Assembly (NCBI GenBank): GCA_019752975.1
Contig: JAIELM010000016.1
Coordinates: 1 to 8,239 of the forward strand
Length of the DNA stretch: 8,239 bases
Origin: Undibacterium sp.
GTDB lineage: Bacteria > Pseudomonadota > Gammaproteobacteria > Burkholderiales > Burkholderiaceae_D
Direction: 5' to 3'
Numbering within the stretch: position 1 is the first letter of the stretch; the number at the start of each line of letters is the position of its first letter. The notes under the pieces were generated by a model, which was not told the DNA's origin, made no database searches, and was given only the letters and a program-made list of their open reading frames with translations. Below are positions 1 through 6,755 of the stretch, piece after piece. The position numbers were made by a program, and so were the translations under genes.

Positions 1-2254
1 TGATATTGCCACCAATGTTGATGGATGCTTGTGCCCCTGGCGTCTGTACGAAAGTGGTGTTGCCTACTACGGGTGACTTCGTTGATCCACATAAAGCGAT
101 AAGTTTTGCTGCGTTAGCGCCAGTCGTACGTCCTACACTTTGCGTTGTACATGGGTCAAAGAAGCTATGAGCGCTACCACCACCGTCAAACAGCTCGCCG
201 AAGGTGTGTGCGCGAACTGAATGTTGATATGAGCCGCGGGCGCGGAAATCTTGGTTTGGTTGCCAATCTAAGTTGAGTGCATAGGCATTGGCTGATGTGG
301 TTGGGGTTTCTAGCTTATTCTGGATATCTTTTGCTTGGCTGCGTGTGTTTCGATAAGCGATGCTCAAGTTGGCTGATTTTGCCCAAGCTTGATTTTTAGC
401 CAGTGGTACAGATAATTCGCCGAAATAATCATCAAACGTATTTTTTGCATTTGATGGGTTCTGTGTATTGAAGCCAAATATTGGGCCAGACGCCGAGCCC
501 GGATCTAAGGTGTATTCGAAGCGACGAGACTCCATACCTAGTACTGCACCTAATGCACCAGCACTGGTTTCCATAATGTCGCCACTGACAAAGAATTGCC
601 CGACGGTTTGTCTAAATACTCGGTTTAGTGAGGTTGCAACCTGTAAATATGTTGCACATTCCGCTGAAAGTGTTTGCCGTCCAAATGGATTGATACCACC
701 AGCACATTTACTTGCGCCACCGTCTGGTGCCGCCATCGCTTCGGCAAGTTTGTTGCCGTTAATATTTCCCAATTGTAGTTGATCTATCTTGGTACGACCT
801 TCAGACATAGATCCCTCCCATGTCCATCCGGTATTAAAAATATCCCCCTTTGCTCCAATGAGATATTGGGTAACTTCGTTAGAATAGTCACTTTGGCGTA
901 AGCCTGCCGCGACGGTACGCCAAGTAAGATTAAATGGTTCAGTTGCTCCAGAGCCAACTAAATTAGGATCATCGCCAGTACGAGAGGCTAGCAATTTGGC
1001 GAGATCCTTAGGAATAAATGGGTTAGTGACTGGAACGATGAGTGCCCCATTCGGCTTTTTACCAGGTACGATGTAGGCGCTGGTAATCTGGGAGGCGGTT
1101 ACAGGATCGCCGGGAGCACGATAGCCTATGGCGGCGGTAATCGGTGTTGGTGCGAGCGCGGTTGAGGAGCTATAACGGGTATTGGATATACGAGTGAAGA
1201 ACTCTACCCCATTGCTAAGCTTATAGTCGGCCTTGGCCATCATTGAGCGACGTTCAACTGGAAGAACCAGTAAGTTGACGGGGTCGAAGTTATAGCTATA
1301 AAAATCTGGAAAAAACCGTGTGTTGACACCTTGATCAATGGGATATTTAAAGTTCGCAGCGTCTAGTGGAGAGTTAAATTTACCCGGATAAAATAGACTG
1401 CCGTCACTGTTAAATGATTGTGGGTCGGTACGTGGTATCTGTGCTCCGGTATAGCCGTAACTAGCATATAGCGCATCCACAGCAGCTTGCGATGGAGAAT
1501 TTGAGCCTCCAGCGTAGCGTCCTTCTGGCCATGCTGTGGTGGTTGAGGTGGCGAGTCCTGAAACTTCTCGTTTTGCCTTAGTGAGTGGATCGCGTTTGGC
1601 AAATTCAAAGCCGATGACGGCATTTCCCTTATTGTCCGCAAAGTTTCCGCCGATAACCCCTTGCACACTTTTTTCCTTGGCATCATGTTCTTTGGCCGAC
1701 TGAGAACCGCCTAGGCGTATGTCAACGCCTTGGAAGCGTTTTTTTAGTTTGATGTTGACCACACCTGCGACCGCGTCGGCACCATAGACCGCGGCAGCAC
1801 CGCCGGAAATGATTTCTATGCTCTCGATCAATGCCATAGGAATGGTATTTAGATCAATAGTCTGATTCGAAGCTGACACCATGGGGCGACGACCATCGAT
1901 GAGTACTAGGTTGCGGTTATTGCCTAGACCACGCATGTCTATACTAGCTTGACCACCATTTCCAGGATTGTTAGAGGTCGAAGTACCTGCGGGATTGATT
2001 TGCGGTAGGGTGTTTAAGAAGGACTCTAGGGTGATATCTTGATTGGCTTGAATTTCTGCGGCGGTCACCGTTACCATCGGGCTAGAGGACTGTAAATCAA
2101 ATTTTTTGAGACGACTACCAGTGATTTCAACGCGCTGTGGGGTGGTTTCGCTTGATTGTTGTGCGCTGGAGGGCAGTGAAATTATTCCTATTCCAGCGAA
2201 AACGGTACCTGTATATATCATTCGCATGGCGCGCGATAGTGGCTTCTCTATCAT
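1..2254 (-). CDS. TonB-dependent outer-membrane receptor, large type (3' end beyond window)
   Basis: Reading the minus strand from ATG at 2254 gives 751 codons, open to the window edge; the C-terminal part of the barrel is missing. AGGAG (2261-2265) lies 6 nt before the ATG. Residues 1-31 form a signal peptide (basic start, hydrophobic core, likely cleavage after SSA-31). The mature start carries a TonB-box-like RVEITGSR (41-48). The plug domain spans about 55-172, with IDMRGLGNNRNLVLIDGRRP (105-124) and the conserved GGAAAVYGADAVAGVVNIKL (151-170). The rest is beta-barrel, including a paired-cysteine loop (SKCAGGINPFG, then AECATYL) and RGSYQHSVRAHTFGELF near 683. Such receptors take up siderophores, glycans or other ligands across the outer membrane, powered by TonB-ExbBD. 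The substrate cannot be told from sequence. H683 sits where the family usually has proline (VRAP). It is transcribed away from the other genes and is not part of the partition cluster. Confidence 0.93.
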   Translation of the reverse strand, partial: MIEKPLSRAMRMIYTGTVFAGIGIISLPSSAQQSSETTPQRVEITGSRLKKFDLQSSSPMVTVTAAEIQANQDITLESFLNTLPQINPAGTSTSNNPGNGGQASIDMRGLGNNRNLVLIDGRRPMVSASNQTIDLNTIPMALIESIEIISGGAAAVYGADAVAGVVNIKLKKRFQGVDIRLGGSQSAKEHDAKEKSVQGVIGGNFADNKGNAVIGFEFAKRDPLTKAKREVSGLATSTTTAWPEGRYAGGSNSPSQAAVDALYASYGYTGAQIPRTDPQSFNSDGSLFYPGKFNSPLDAANFKYPIDQGVNTRFFPDFYSYNFDPVNLLVLPVERRSMMAKADYKLSNGVEFFTRISNTRYSSSTALAPTPITAAIGYRAPGDPVTASQITSAYIVPGKKPNGALIVPVTNPFIPKDLAKLLASRTGDDPNLVGSGATEPFNLTWRTVAAGLRQSDYSNEVTQYLIGAKGDIFNTGWTWEGSMSEGRTKIDQLQLGNINGNKLAEAMAAPDGGASKCAGGINPFGRQTLSAECATYLQVATSLNRVFRQTVGQFFVSGDIMETSAGALGAVLGMESRRFEYTLDPGSASGPIFGFNTQNPSNAKNTFDDYFGELSVPLAKNQAWAKSANLSIAYRNTRSQAKDIQNKLETPTTSANAYALNLDWQPNQDFRARGSYQHSVRAHTFGELFDGGGSAHSFFDPCTTQSVGRTTGANAAKLIALCGSTKSPVVGNTTFVQTPGAQASINIGGNI

Positions 2255-2583
2255 TTAATGCTCCTAGGTAAGAAAACAAAAAATCTGGGTTTTTTTATTT
2301 GAAGTAATCCTTGGGGGTGTACATGGTTCCGCGCTGCGACCATTTGTAGGGTTGAATTGCACTAGTGCGATTTTTGCTGTATGCCAAATAGTCGCCTAAT
2401 AATGAGACCATTTTCCTGCGCTGTGCGTCAAGGTAAGTTCTATGTTTGTGTTTTGAATGCCACACTTTTTTATATCGTTTTTTTGGAATTTGGTGTTACA
2501 ACTTTTGAAGTGTTGTCGTTACATAATCTGTGGTAATGGCAATGAAGTGTTATGCTTAATGTTTTATCTTTTTAGGGGCGAGC
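2255..2583. other. Divergent intergenic region between receptor and TSUP transporter
   Basis: These 329 bp are AT-rich and contain no convincing gene on either strand. They hold the receptor's Shine-Dalgarno sequence (2261-2265), its candidate promoter (2402-2431), and AGGGG (2574-2578), the ribosome binding site of the transporter. An A6/T7 inverted repeat (2278-2296) lies in the receptor leader. TATGCT (2551-2556) could be the -10 of the transporter, but no good -35 accompanies it. No RNA gene, operator palindrome or mobile-element end was recognised. Confidence 0.6.
2402..2431 (-). promoter_or_regulatory. Candidate sigma-70 promoter of the TonB-dependent receptor
   Basis: On the minus strand TTGACG (2426-2431, 5/6 to the -35 consensus) is followed after 18 nt by TCTCAT (2402-2407, 4/6 to the -10 consensus). 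Initiation here would give a leader of roughly 140 nt before the ATG at 2254. No obvious Fur-box palindrome overlaps it, so iron control is not supported by sequence. This is consensus matching only. Confidence 0.4.
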
Positions 2584-3345
2584 GTGAATGATTTTTTACT
2601 TTTAGGGCTTGCTGCTTTTTTTGCTGGGTTTGTTGATGCGATCGTAGGTGGTGGCGGTTTGATCCAACTGCCGGCTTTGTTTTCCGTGTTTGGAACTGCG
2701 GTACCGGCTAGTCTGTTGGGCACGGGTAAGTTGGCGGGTATATGGGGTACTTCGGCGGCGGCATTGAATTATGTGCGTTCGGTTAGGCTGAATTGGCAAG
2801 TGATTTTACCGGCAGCGGTACTGGCTTTTCTTTTTTCTTTTGCGGGGGCGGTGACGGTGACCCATATTCCACCGACTTATTTACGCAAAGGACTTCCTTT
2901 TATTCTTGCGGCTATTGCTGTGTACACCTTTTGGAAGAAAGATTTGGGTGCACACTTCACACCACTGTATTCCGGTCGGCAAGAGGTTTTTGTGGCAATG
3001 GCAGTTGCTGCAGGAATAGGTTTTTATGATGGGTTTTTTGGGCCAGGGACGGGGAGTTTTTTTATTTTTATTTTTGTGAGGACATTCGGATATGATTTCC
3101 TAAGGGCATCAGCTTCTGCTAAAGTCCTGAATGTAGCTTGTAATGCTGCCGCGCTGTTGTGGTTCGGTTTTAGTGGCAATGTGATGTGGAGCTTAGGCTT
3201 TGGTATGGCCGTGTGTGGGGTTGCTGGGTCAGTGGCGGGTAGTCATCTGGCGATTAAACATGGGAGCGGGTTTGTTCGGCACTTGTTTTTGTTGGTGGTG
3301 TCCGCATTGGTGCTAAAGACGACTTATGATGCTTTTATAAGATAG
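2584..3345 (+). CDS. TSUP-family (TauE/SafE) membrane transporter, YfcA-like
   Basis: The 253-residue protein is hydrophobic almost throughout, with about 7-8 predicted inner-membrane segments (for example 3-22, 72-92, 102-118, 136-166, 200-222, 232-250). It shows the internal duplication typical of the TauE/SafE/TSUP family: GFVDAIVGGGGLIQLP (15-30) in the first half and GFYDGFFGPGTGSFF (146-160) in the second. LGTGKLAGIWGTSAAALNY (45-63) and the second motif closely recall E. coli YfcA. Family members export or import small anions such as sulfite, sulfoacetate or other organosulfur compounds; the substrate here is unknown. The start is GTG at 2584, supported by AGGGG (2574-2578) 5 nt upstream. 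The nearby ATG at 2588 is out of frame and stops at once. No terminator is visible before the next gene, 70 bp downstream. Confidence 0.9.
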   Translation: MNDFLLLGLAAFFAGFVDAIVGGGGLIQLPALFSVFGTAVPASLLGTGKLAGIWGTSAAALNYVRSVRLNWQVILPAAVLAFLFSFAGAVTVTHIPPTYLRKGLPFILAAIAVYTFWKKDLGAHFTPLYSGRQEVFVAMAVAAGIGFYDGFFGPGTGSFFIFIFVRTFGYDFLRASASAKVLNVACNAAALLWFGFSGNVMWSLGFGMAVCGVAGSVAGSHLAIKHGSGFVRHLFLLVVSALVLKTTYDAFIR

Positions 3346-3357
3346 TGGCTAAGTGTT

Positions 3358-3387
3358 TTTACTTGAATGTTGGAGTGTTTTTATATT
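3358..3387 (+). promoter_or_regulatory. Candidate promoter just upstream of parS1
   Basis: TTTACT (3358-3363, 4/6) and TATATT (3382-3387, 5/6) are spaced 18 nt apart. Transcription would begin near 3394, so parS1 (3398-3413) would occupy the first transcribed bases of the following gene. ParB bound there could affect transcription; that is inference. The region is generally AT-rich, so chance matches are likely. Confidence 0.35.
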
Positions 3388-3397
3388 GATCGATGTT

Positions 3398-3413
3398 TGT
3401 TTCACGTGAAACG
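3398..3413 (+). promoter_or_regulatory. parS: parS centromere site 1 (ParB binding)
   Basis: TGTTTCACGTGAAACG matches the 16-bp chromosomal parS consensus TGTTTCACGTGAAACA at 15 of 16 positions; only the last base differs. ParB from the locus about 4 kb downstream is expected to bind it, load onto DNA as a CTP-dependent clamp and spread. It lies 2 bp before the annotated ATG of the next gene, where a Shine-Dalgarno sequence would normally be. Confidence 0.92.
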
Positions 3414-3415
3414 TA

Positions 3416-4042
3416 ATGGGGGGAATCTTGCAAACTCATATTTTCCATCGCACCAAATTGGGCAAGGCGGAGCATAAGCTCGCTTCAGGTGTGCTTACTG
3501 AGACCGAGATGGCAGTACTGGCTTCTATCGATGGTGTTATGCGTTATAGTGAGCTAGGTAGGCGCTTTGATGCGCAAGAATTCCCGGTGTTTGAAGCCGC
3601 AATCGTGGCTTTGTTAGCGAAGGGAATGATCATCGATAATCAACCCTTAACACAATTTGATGAGAAGTTGAATGCGCCCTCAGATGGTGGTGCAGCGGAG
3701 AATGAGTTTTTCTCGTCTTCTCTTGATCCTTTGGAGAGCGGTGCTGGCATTTCAGTGGACACAAGGAAGCAGTCATTACGTGAGCTTGCTCCGGTAGATT
3801 TAGATGGTGTCGGTGGAATAGACATATTTCTTGAAATCGGGGAATCCAAAGAATTGGAGCTGGGTGGCAAAGAGAGGAAACGCCCTCTACAAAAGTTGGT
3901 GAAAGATCCCGCCAGCCGACTTAAGCGCAAGCGAAGTAAGAAGTCACAGAGTAAGTCTTCGGATGATTGGAAGGCTAAATGGTACATGGGGCTAGTGGCG
4001 TTAGGCGTGGTTCTGGCTGTGCTGGCGATTTTTCTTCGCTAA
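3416..4042 (+). CDS. Uncharacterised tail-anchored membrane protein between two parS sites
   Basis: I do not recognise a named family for this 208-residue protein. Residues 17-72 look like a compact helical, possibly winged-helix-like domain (LTETEMAVLASIDG, then YSELGRRF, then FEAAIVALLAKGMI); I recall similar N-terminal domains in uncharacterised betaproteobacterial proteins. Residues 82-150 are acidic and low in complexity, probably a flexible linker. Residues 152-188 are strongly basic (16 Lys/Arg against 4 acidic residues). Residues 190-207 form a single hydrophobic helix ending at the C-terminus, with a cytoplasmic N-terminus by the positive-inside rule. The start is uncertain: ATG 3416 has no Shine-Dalgarno because parS1 fills that space, whereas in-frame TTG at 3428 follows GGGGGGA (3418-3424) closely and would give a 204-residue protein beginning MQTHIF. 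The flanking parS sites suggest, but do not show, a link with the origin domain. Confidence 0.75.
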   Translation: MGGILQTHIFHRTKLGKAEHKLASGVLTETEMAVLASIDGVMRYSELGRRFDAQEFPVFEAAIVALLAKGMIIDNQPLTQFDEKLNAPSDGGAAENEFFSSSLDPLESGAGISVDTRKQSLRELAPVDLDGVGGIDIFLEIGESKELELGGKERKRPLQKLVKDPASRLKRKRSKKSQSKSSDDWKAKWYMGLVALGVVLAVLAIFLR

Positions 4043-4058
4043 TGTTTCACGTGGAACA
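4043..4058 (+). promoter_or_regulatory. parS: parS centromere site 2 (ParB binding)
   Basis: TGTTTCACGTGGAACA differs from the perfect palindrome at one position. Its reverse complement, TGTTCCACGTGAAACA, is the well-known Bacillus subtilis parS form. It starts on the base directly after the TAA of the preceding gene, about 57 bp upstream of the mnmG -10 element, and its centre is 645 bp from that of parS1. Two such sites this close together, next to parAB, make chance matches very unlikely. Confidence 0.93.
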
Positions 4059-4090
4059 AACTAGGTAGCGCAGTGCGAGGACAAGTAAAC

Positions 4091-4120
4091 ACTAGCTATC
4101 GTCACGAAAATCGCTATAAT
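4091..4120 (+). promoter_or_regulatory. Candidate promoter of the mnmG-rsmG-parAB cluster
   Basis: A perfect -10 hexamer TATAAT (4115-4120) lies 32 bp before the mnmG ATG, predicting a leader of roughly 26 nt. The -35 region (about 4091-4098) is poor, with no clear TTGACA-like hexamer, so activation or a second promoter is possible. parS2 lies just upstream, so ParB spreading could reach this promoter. Gene spacing downstream suggests that one transcript could cover mnmG to parB. Confidence 0.5.
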
Positions 4121-4152
4121 CGTGCCTCGTCCAGAAATCCCCAGAGTCGCTC

Positions 4153-6075
4153 ATGTTTTATCCAAAAGAATTCGATGTCATCGTTGTTGGTGGTGGCCAT
4201 GCCGGCACCGAGGCCGCCTTGGCCTCTGCTCGTATGGGGCAAGCCACGCTACTATTAACTCACAATATCGAAACCCTAGGCCAGATGTCTTGTAATCCTT
4301 CTATAGGCGGCATAGGGAAGGGGCATTTGGTGAAGGAAGTAGATGCGATGGGCGGTGCAATGGCAATCGCCACTGACGAAGCGGGCATACAATTTAGAAT
4401 TCTAAACTCTTCTAAAGGGCCTGCCGTTCGGGCTACCCGTGCGCAAGCAGATCGCATGCTATATAAACAGGCGATCCGCAGTCGTCTGGAAAATCAAAAA
4501 AACCTTTGGATATTCCAACAGGCGGTCGATGACCTGATCTTGGAGGGCGACAGAGTCGTCGGTGCAGTGACGCAAGTCGGGCTCAAATTCACCTCCCGTG
4601 CTGTTGTTTTAACGGCGGGAACATTTTTGGATGGCAAAATTCATGTGGGGTTAAATAGCTATTCAGCGGGCAGGGCAGGTGACCCTCCAGCGATTTCGTT
4701 ATCGTCAAGGCTGAAGGAATTGGCCTTGCCGCAGGGACGTTTGAAGACCGGCACTCCACCAAGGATTGATGGACGTAGTATAGATTTTTCCCAAATGGAA
4801 GAGCAGCCAGGTGATATTCATCAATTGCCAGTGTTCTCGGTGATGGGGAATGTGGCCATGCATCCGCGTCAAGTGCCTTGCTGGATCACCCATACCAATG
4901 CGCGTACTCACGATATTATTCGCGCTGGTTTAGATCGCAGCCCTATGTACACAGGCGTGATTGAAGGAGTGGGGCCACGTTACTGTCCTTCTATTGAAGA
5001 TAAAATACATCGCTTCGCGGGGAAAGAATCACATCAAATTTTCTTGGAACCTGAAGGCCTTACTACCAATGAATATTATCCTAATGGCATTTCCACTAGC
5101 TTGCCTTTTGATGTTCAGTTGGATTTGGTGCGCTCTATGCGCGGTATGGAAAACGCGTATATTTTGCGCCCCGGTTATGCGATCGAATACGATTACTTTG
5201 ATCCGCGTGGTTTGAAAACCTCTTTAGAAACCCGACAAATTAAGGGTCTATTTTTTGCCGGTCAAATTAATGGCACCACAGGCTACGAAGAAGCGGCGGC
5301 GCAAGGCATGTTGGCGGGGTTAAATGCCGCCTTGCAGACCAGCGGGCGTGACGCTTGGGTGCCACGTAGGGACGAGGCTTATCTTGGTGTTCTGGTCGAT
5401 GACTTGGTCACCAAGGGTGTGCAAGAACCATATCGTATGTTCACCAGTCGCGCGGAATTTCGTTTAAGTCTGCGAGAAGACAATGCCGATATGCGTTTGA
5501 CCGAAATCGGTAGACAGTTGGGTTGTGTAGGTGATGCGCAATGGCAAGCTTTTGAAACCAAGCGTGAAGCGGTTTCACGTGAAATGGAAAGGCTAAAATC
5601 CACTTGGGTGAGCCCACGCCTAGTTGAGGATGCAGAGGCCGAACGCGTCGTAGGTAAGTCTTTGGAGCGCGAATATTCGCTAGCCGATTTGTTGCGCAGA
5701 CCGCAGGTGACTTACGATACTTTGATGACTCTGCAAGGCAAAGAAGGACAGAGCTTAGGTGGTAACCCTGTACCTGACCCTATGGTCAAAGAACAAGTCG
5801 AAATTCAAATTAAATATTCTGGTTATATCGGCCGCCAAGCTAAGGAAGTCGAACGTCAAGCGCATTTTGAAAACCTTAAAATGCCACAGGCTTTTGATTA
5901 TTTGGAGGTGAATGGTTTATCCATAGAGGTAAAACAAAAACTCCATGCACAGCGACCAGAAACGCTAGGGCAATGTGGACGAGTTTCAGGTGTTACCCCT
6001 GCTGCGCTGTCGCTGCTACTAGTGCATCTCAAGAAGCGTGGTTATCATTCCTTTGCTCAAGTGGAGGCAGAATGA
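4153..6075 (+). CDS. mnmG: tRNA uridine-5-carboxymethylaminomethyl modification enzyme MnmG (GidA)
   Basis: MnmG is an FAD enzyme that works with the GTPase MnmE to place the cmnm5 group on the wobble uridine (U34) of certain tRNAs in the cytoplasm, using a folate one-carbon donor. The sequence is nearly collinear with E. coli MnmG: N-terminal FAD dinucleotide motif GGGHAG (13-18), conserved C47 in [16 protein letters not shown]278 in [27 protein letters not shown] (370-385) and [11 protein letters not shown] (425-435). A C-terminal helical region ending [18 protein letters not shown] matches the MnmE-binding end. Length is 640 residues against 629 in E. coli, and all key residues are present. 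The start [15 protein letters not shown] matches the family start, although only a weak AGAG (4143-4146) precedes it. Its last bases overlap the rsmG start (ATGA). A parS-like palindrome lies within the gene at 5571-5586. Confidence 0.98.
   Translation: MFYPKEFDVIVVGGGHAGTEAALASARMGQATLLLTHNIETLGQMSCNPSIGGIGKGHLVKEVDAMGGAMAIATDEAGIQFRILNSSKGPAVRATRAQADRMLYKQAIRSRLENQKNLWIFQQAVDDLILEGDRVVGAVTQVGLKFTSRAVVLTAGTFLDGKIHVGLNSYSAGRAGDPPAISLSSRLKELALPQGRLKTGTPPRIDGRSIDFSQMEEQPGDIHQLPVFSVMGNVAMHPRQVPCWITHTNARTHDIIRAGLDRSPMYTGVIEGVGPRYCPSIEDKIHRFAGKESHQIFLEPEGLTTNEYYPNGISTSLPFDVQLDLVRSMRGMENAYILRPGYAIEYDYFDPRGLKTSLETRQIKGLFFAGQINGTTGYEEAAAQGMLAGLNAALQTSGRDAWVPRRDEAYLGVLVDDLVTKGVQEPYRMFTSRAEFRLSLREDNADMRLTEIGRQLGCVGDAQWQAFETKREAVSREMERLKSTWVSPRLVEDAEAERVVGKSLEREYSLADLLRRPQVTYDTLMTLQGKEGQSLGGNPVPDPMVKEQVEIQIKYSGYIGRQAKEVERQAHFENLKMPQAFDYLEVNGLSIEVKQKLHAQRPETLGQCGRVSGVTPAALSLLLVHLKKRGYHSFAQVEAE
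5571..5586 (+). promoter_or_regulatory. Degenerate parS-like palindrome inside mnmG
   Basis: GGTTTCACGTGAAATG keeps the complete 12-bp inner palindrome TTTCACGTGAAA and matches the parS consensus at 13 of 16 positions; the three mismatches are in the outer bases. It encodes part of AVSREM in MnmG. It may be a weak third ParB site or a coincidence of codon choice. It lies about 1.5 kb from parS2 and 2 kb from parB. Confidence 0.45.
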
Positions 6076-6722
6076 ATCAACTGAACACAGACGCGTTGAG
6101 TAAGATATTAGCAGACGGCGTTGCCGAATTGGGCCTGCCATTCGGCGATGAAAAAATTGCGCAAATGATGGCTTATTTGAGCTTGTTGATTAAATGGAAT
6201 TCAGTCTACAATCTGACGGCAATACGAGATCCGCAAGAAATGGTCAAACAACATCTCCTCGATTCGCTATCAGCAGTGCATGCCTTTACCGAAGCAAAAA
6301 GTATTCTTGATGTTGGCTCAGGTGGAGGCTTACCTGGCATTATTCTGGCGATTGTGTTTCCTCAGATTAAGGTGGCGATGATTGATACCGTGAGCAAAAA
6401 GACAGCGTTTTTGACACAAGTGAAAGCGCAACTGGGTTTGCGCAATGTGACCGTGCATAACGCCAGGGTAGAGTCACTGCAGGTAACAGAGAAATTTGAC
6501 GTCATTACTTCACGTGCTTTTTCGGAACTGAATAATTTTATCAATTGGTCGCAGCATCTATTGGCTGATGGTGGAAGATTCCTAGCGATGAAAGGCGTGG
6601 CTCCTGATCAGGAAATAGAACGTTTGCCTGAAGGATGGATGGTGGAAAGTATCGAGGCCCTGCATGTGCCTGGTTTAGCGGTTGAGCGTCATTTGGTGTG
6701 TGTGAAAAAAATTCTCAATTAA
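6072..6722 (+). CDS. rsmG: 16S rRNA (guanine-527-N7) methyltransferase RsmG (GidB)
   Basis: RsmG uses S-adenosylmethionine to methylate N7 of G527 in the 530 loop of 16S rRNA; its loss gives low-level streptomycin resistance in several bacteria. The 216-residue product (E. coli 207) has the family features in order: [14 protein letters not shown] (41-54), HLLDSLS (61-67), the SAM-binding loop [11 protein letters not shown] (79-89), acidic D105 after the second strand, ITSRAFSEL (145-153) and the core-strand MKG (173-175). ATG 6072 was chosen because it overlaps the mnmG stop as ATGA, follows GGAGG (6063-6067) by 4 nt, and gives the expected N-terminus. A longer reading from 5973 would add 33 unconserved residues inside mnmG. 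Translation is probably coupled to mnmG. Confidence 0.97.
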   Translation: MNQLNTDALSKILADGVAELGLPFGDEKIAQMMAYLSLLIKWNSVYNLTAIRDPQEMVKQHLLDSLSAVHAFTEAKSILDVGSGGGLPGIILAIVFPQIKVAMIDTVSKKTAFLTQVKAQLGLRNVTVHNARVESLQVTEKFDVITSRAFSELNNFINWSQHLLADGGRFLAMKGVAPDQEIERLPEGWMVESIEALHVPGLAVERHLVCVKKILN

Positions 6723-6742
6723 TAGCAATCAAATAGCAATCA
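6721..6742 (+). repeat. Perfect 11-bp tandem duplication in the rsmG-parA gap
   Basis: AATAGCAATCA occurs twice back to back (6721-6731 and 6732-6742). The first copy includes the last two bases of the rsmG stop codon. The pair fills most of the 33-bp gap before parA and ends just upstream of its weak AAGAG ribosome binding site. It may be a replication-slippage duplication; no function can be assigned. Confidence 0.85.
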
Positions 6743-6755
6743 CTTAGAAGAGTCT

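Noticed and set aside
1363..1686. Minus-strand 107-codon frame and plus-strand 104-codon frame (468-782) as genes
   Set aside because: Both lie inside the receptor reading frame, which has a signal peptide, plug motifs and an unbroken 751 codons; they are shadows with no recognisable domain.
2278..2296. A6/T7 inverted repeat as a terminator
   Set aside because: The stem is A-T only, with a 6-base loop and no GC pairs, and it sits in the receptor's 5' leader rather than after a gene.
2551..2556. TATGCT as the -10 of the TSUP transporter
   Set aside because: Only 4/6 to consensus, and the 16-18 nt spacings give no recognisable -35, so it was not listed as a feature.
4063..4100. GGTAGC / GCTATC inverted repeat before mnmG as a terminator or riboswitch
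   Set aside because: Six pairs including a G-U, a loop of about 25 nt and no T-tract; it also lies upstream of the likely transcription start.
4073..4258. 61-codon plus-strand frame overlapping the mnmG start
   Set aside because: It overlaps the conserved MnmG N-terminus in another frame, has no ribosome binding site of note and no protein-like features.
5917..5925. DnaA-box-like TTATCCATA in mnmG, and TGATCCACA at 83-91, as part of an origin
   Set aside because: Single near-matches more than 5 kb apart, inside genes, with no cluster and no AT-rich unwinding region. oriC is probably nearby but not in this window.
5973..6071. Longer rsmG start at ATG 5973
   Set aside because: The extra 33 residues are mnmG coding sequence in another frame and do not resemble RsmG N-termini; ATG 6072 has GGAGG and the ATGA overlap.
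6507..6522. CACGTG core inside rsmG as another parS
   Set aside because: Only the central TTCACGTG matches; the flanking arms do not form the TGTTTC/GAAACA palindrome, unlike the sites at 3398, 4043 and 5571.
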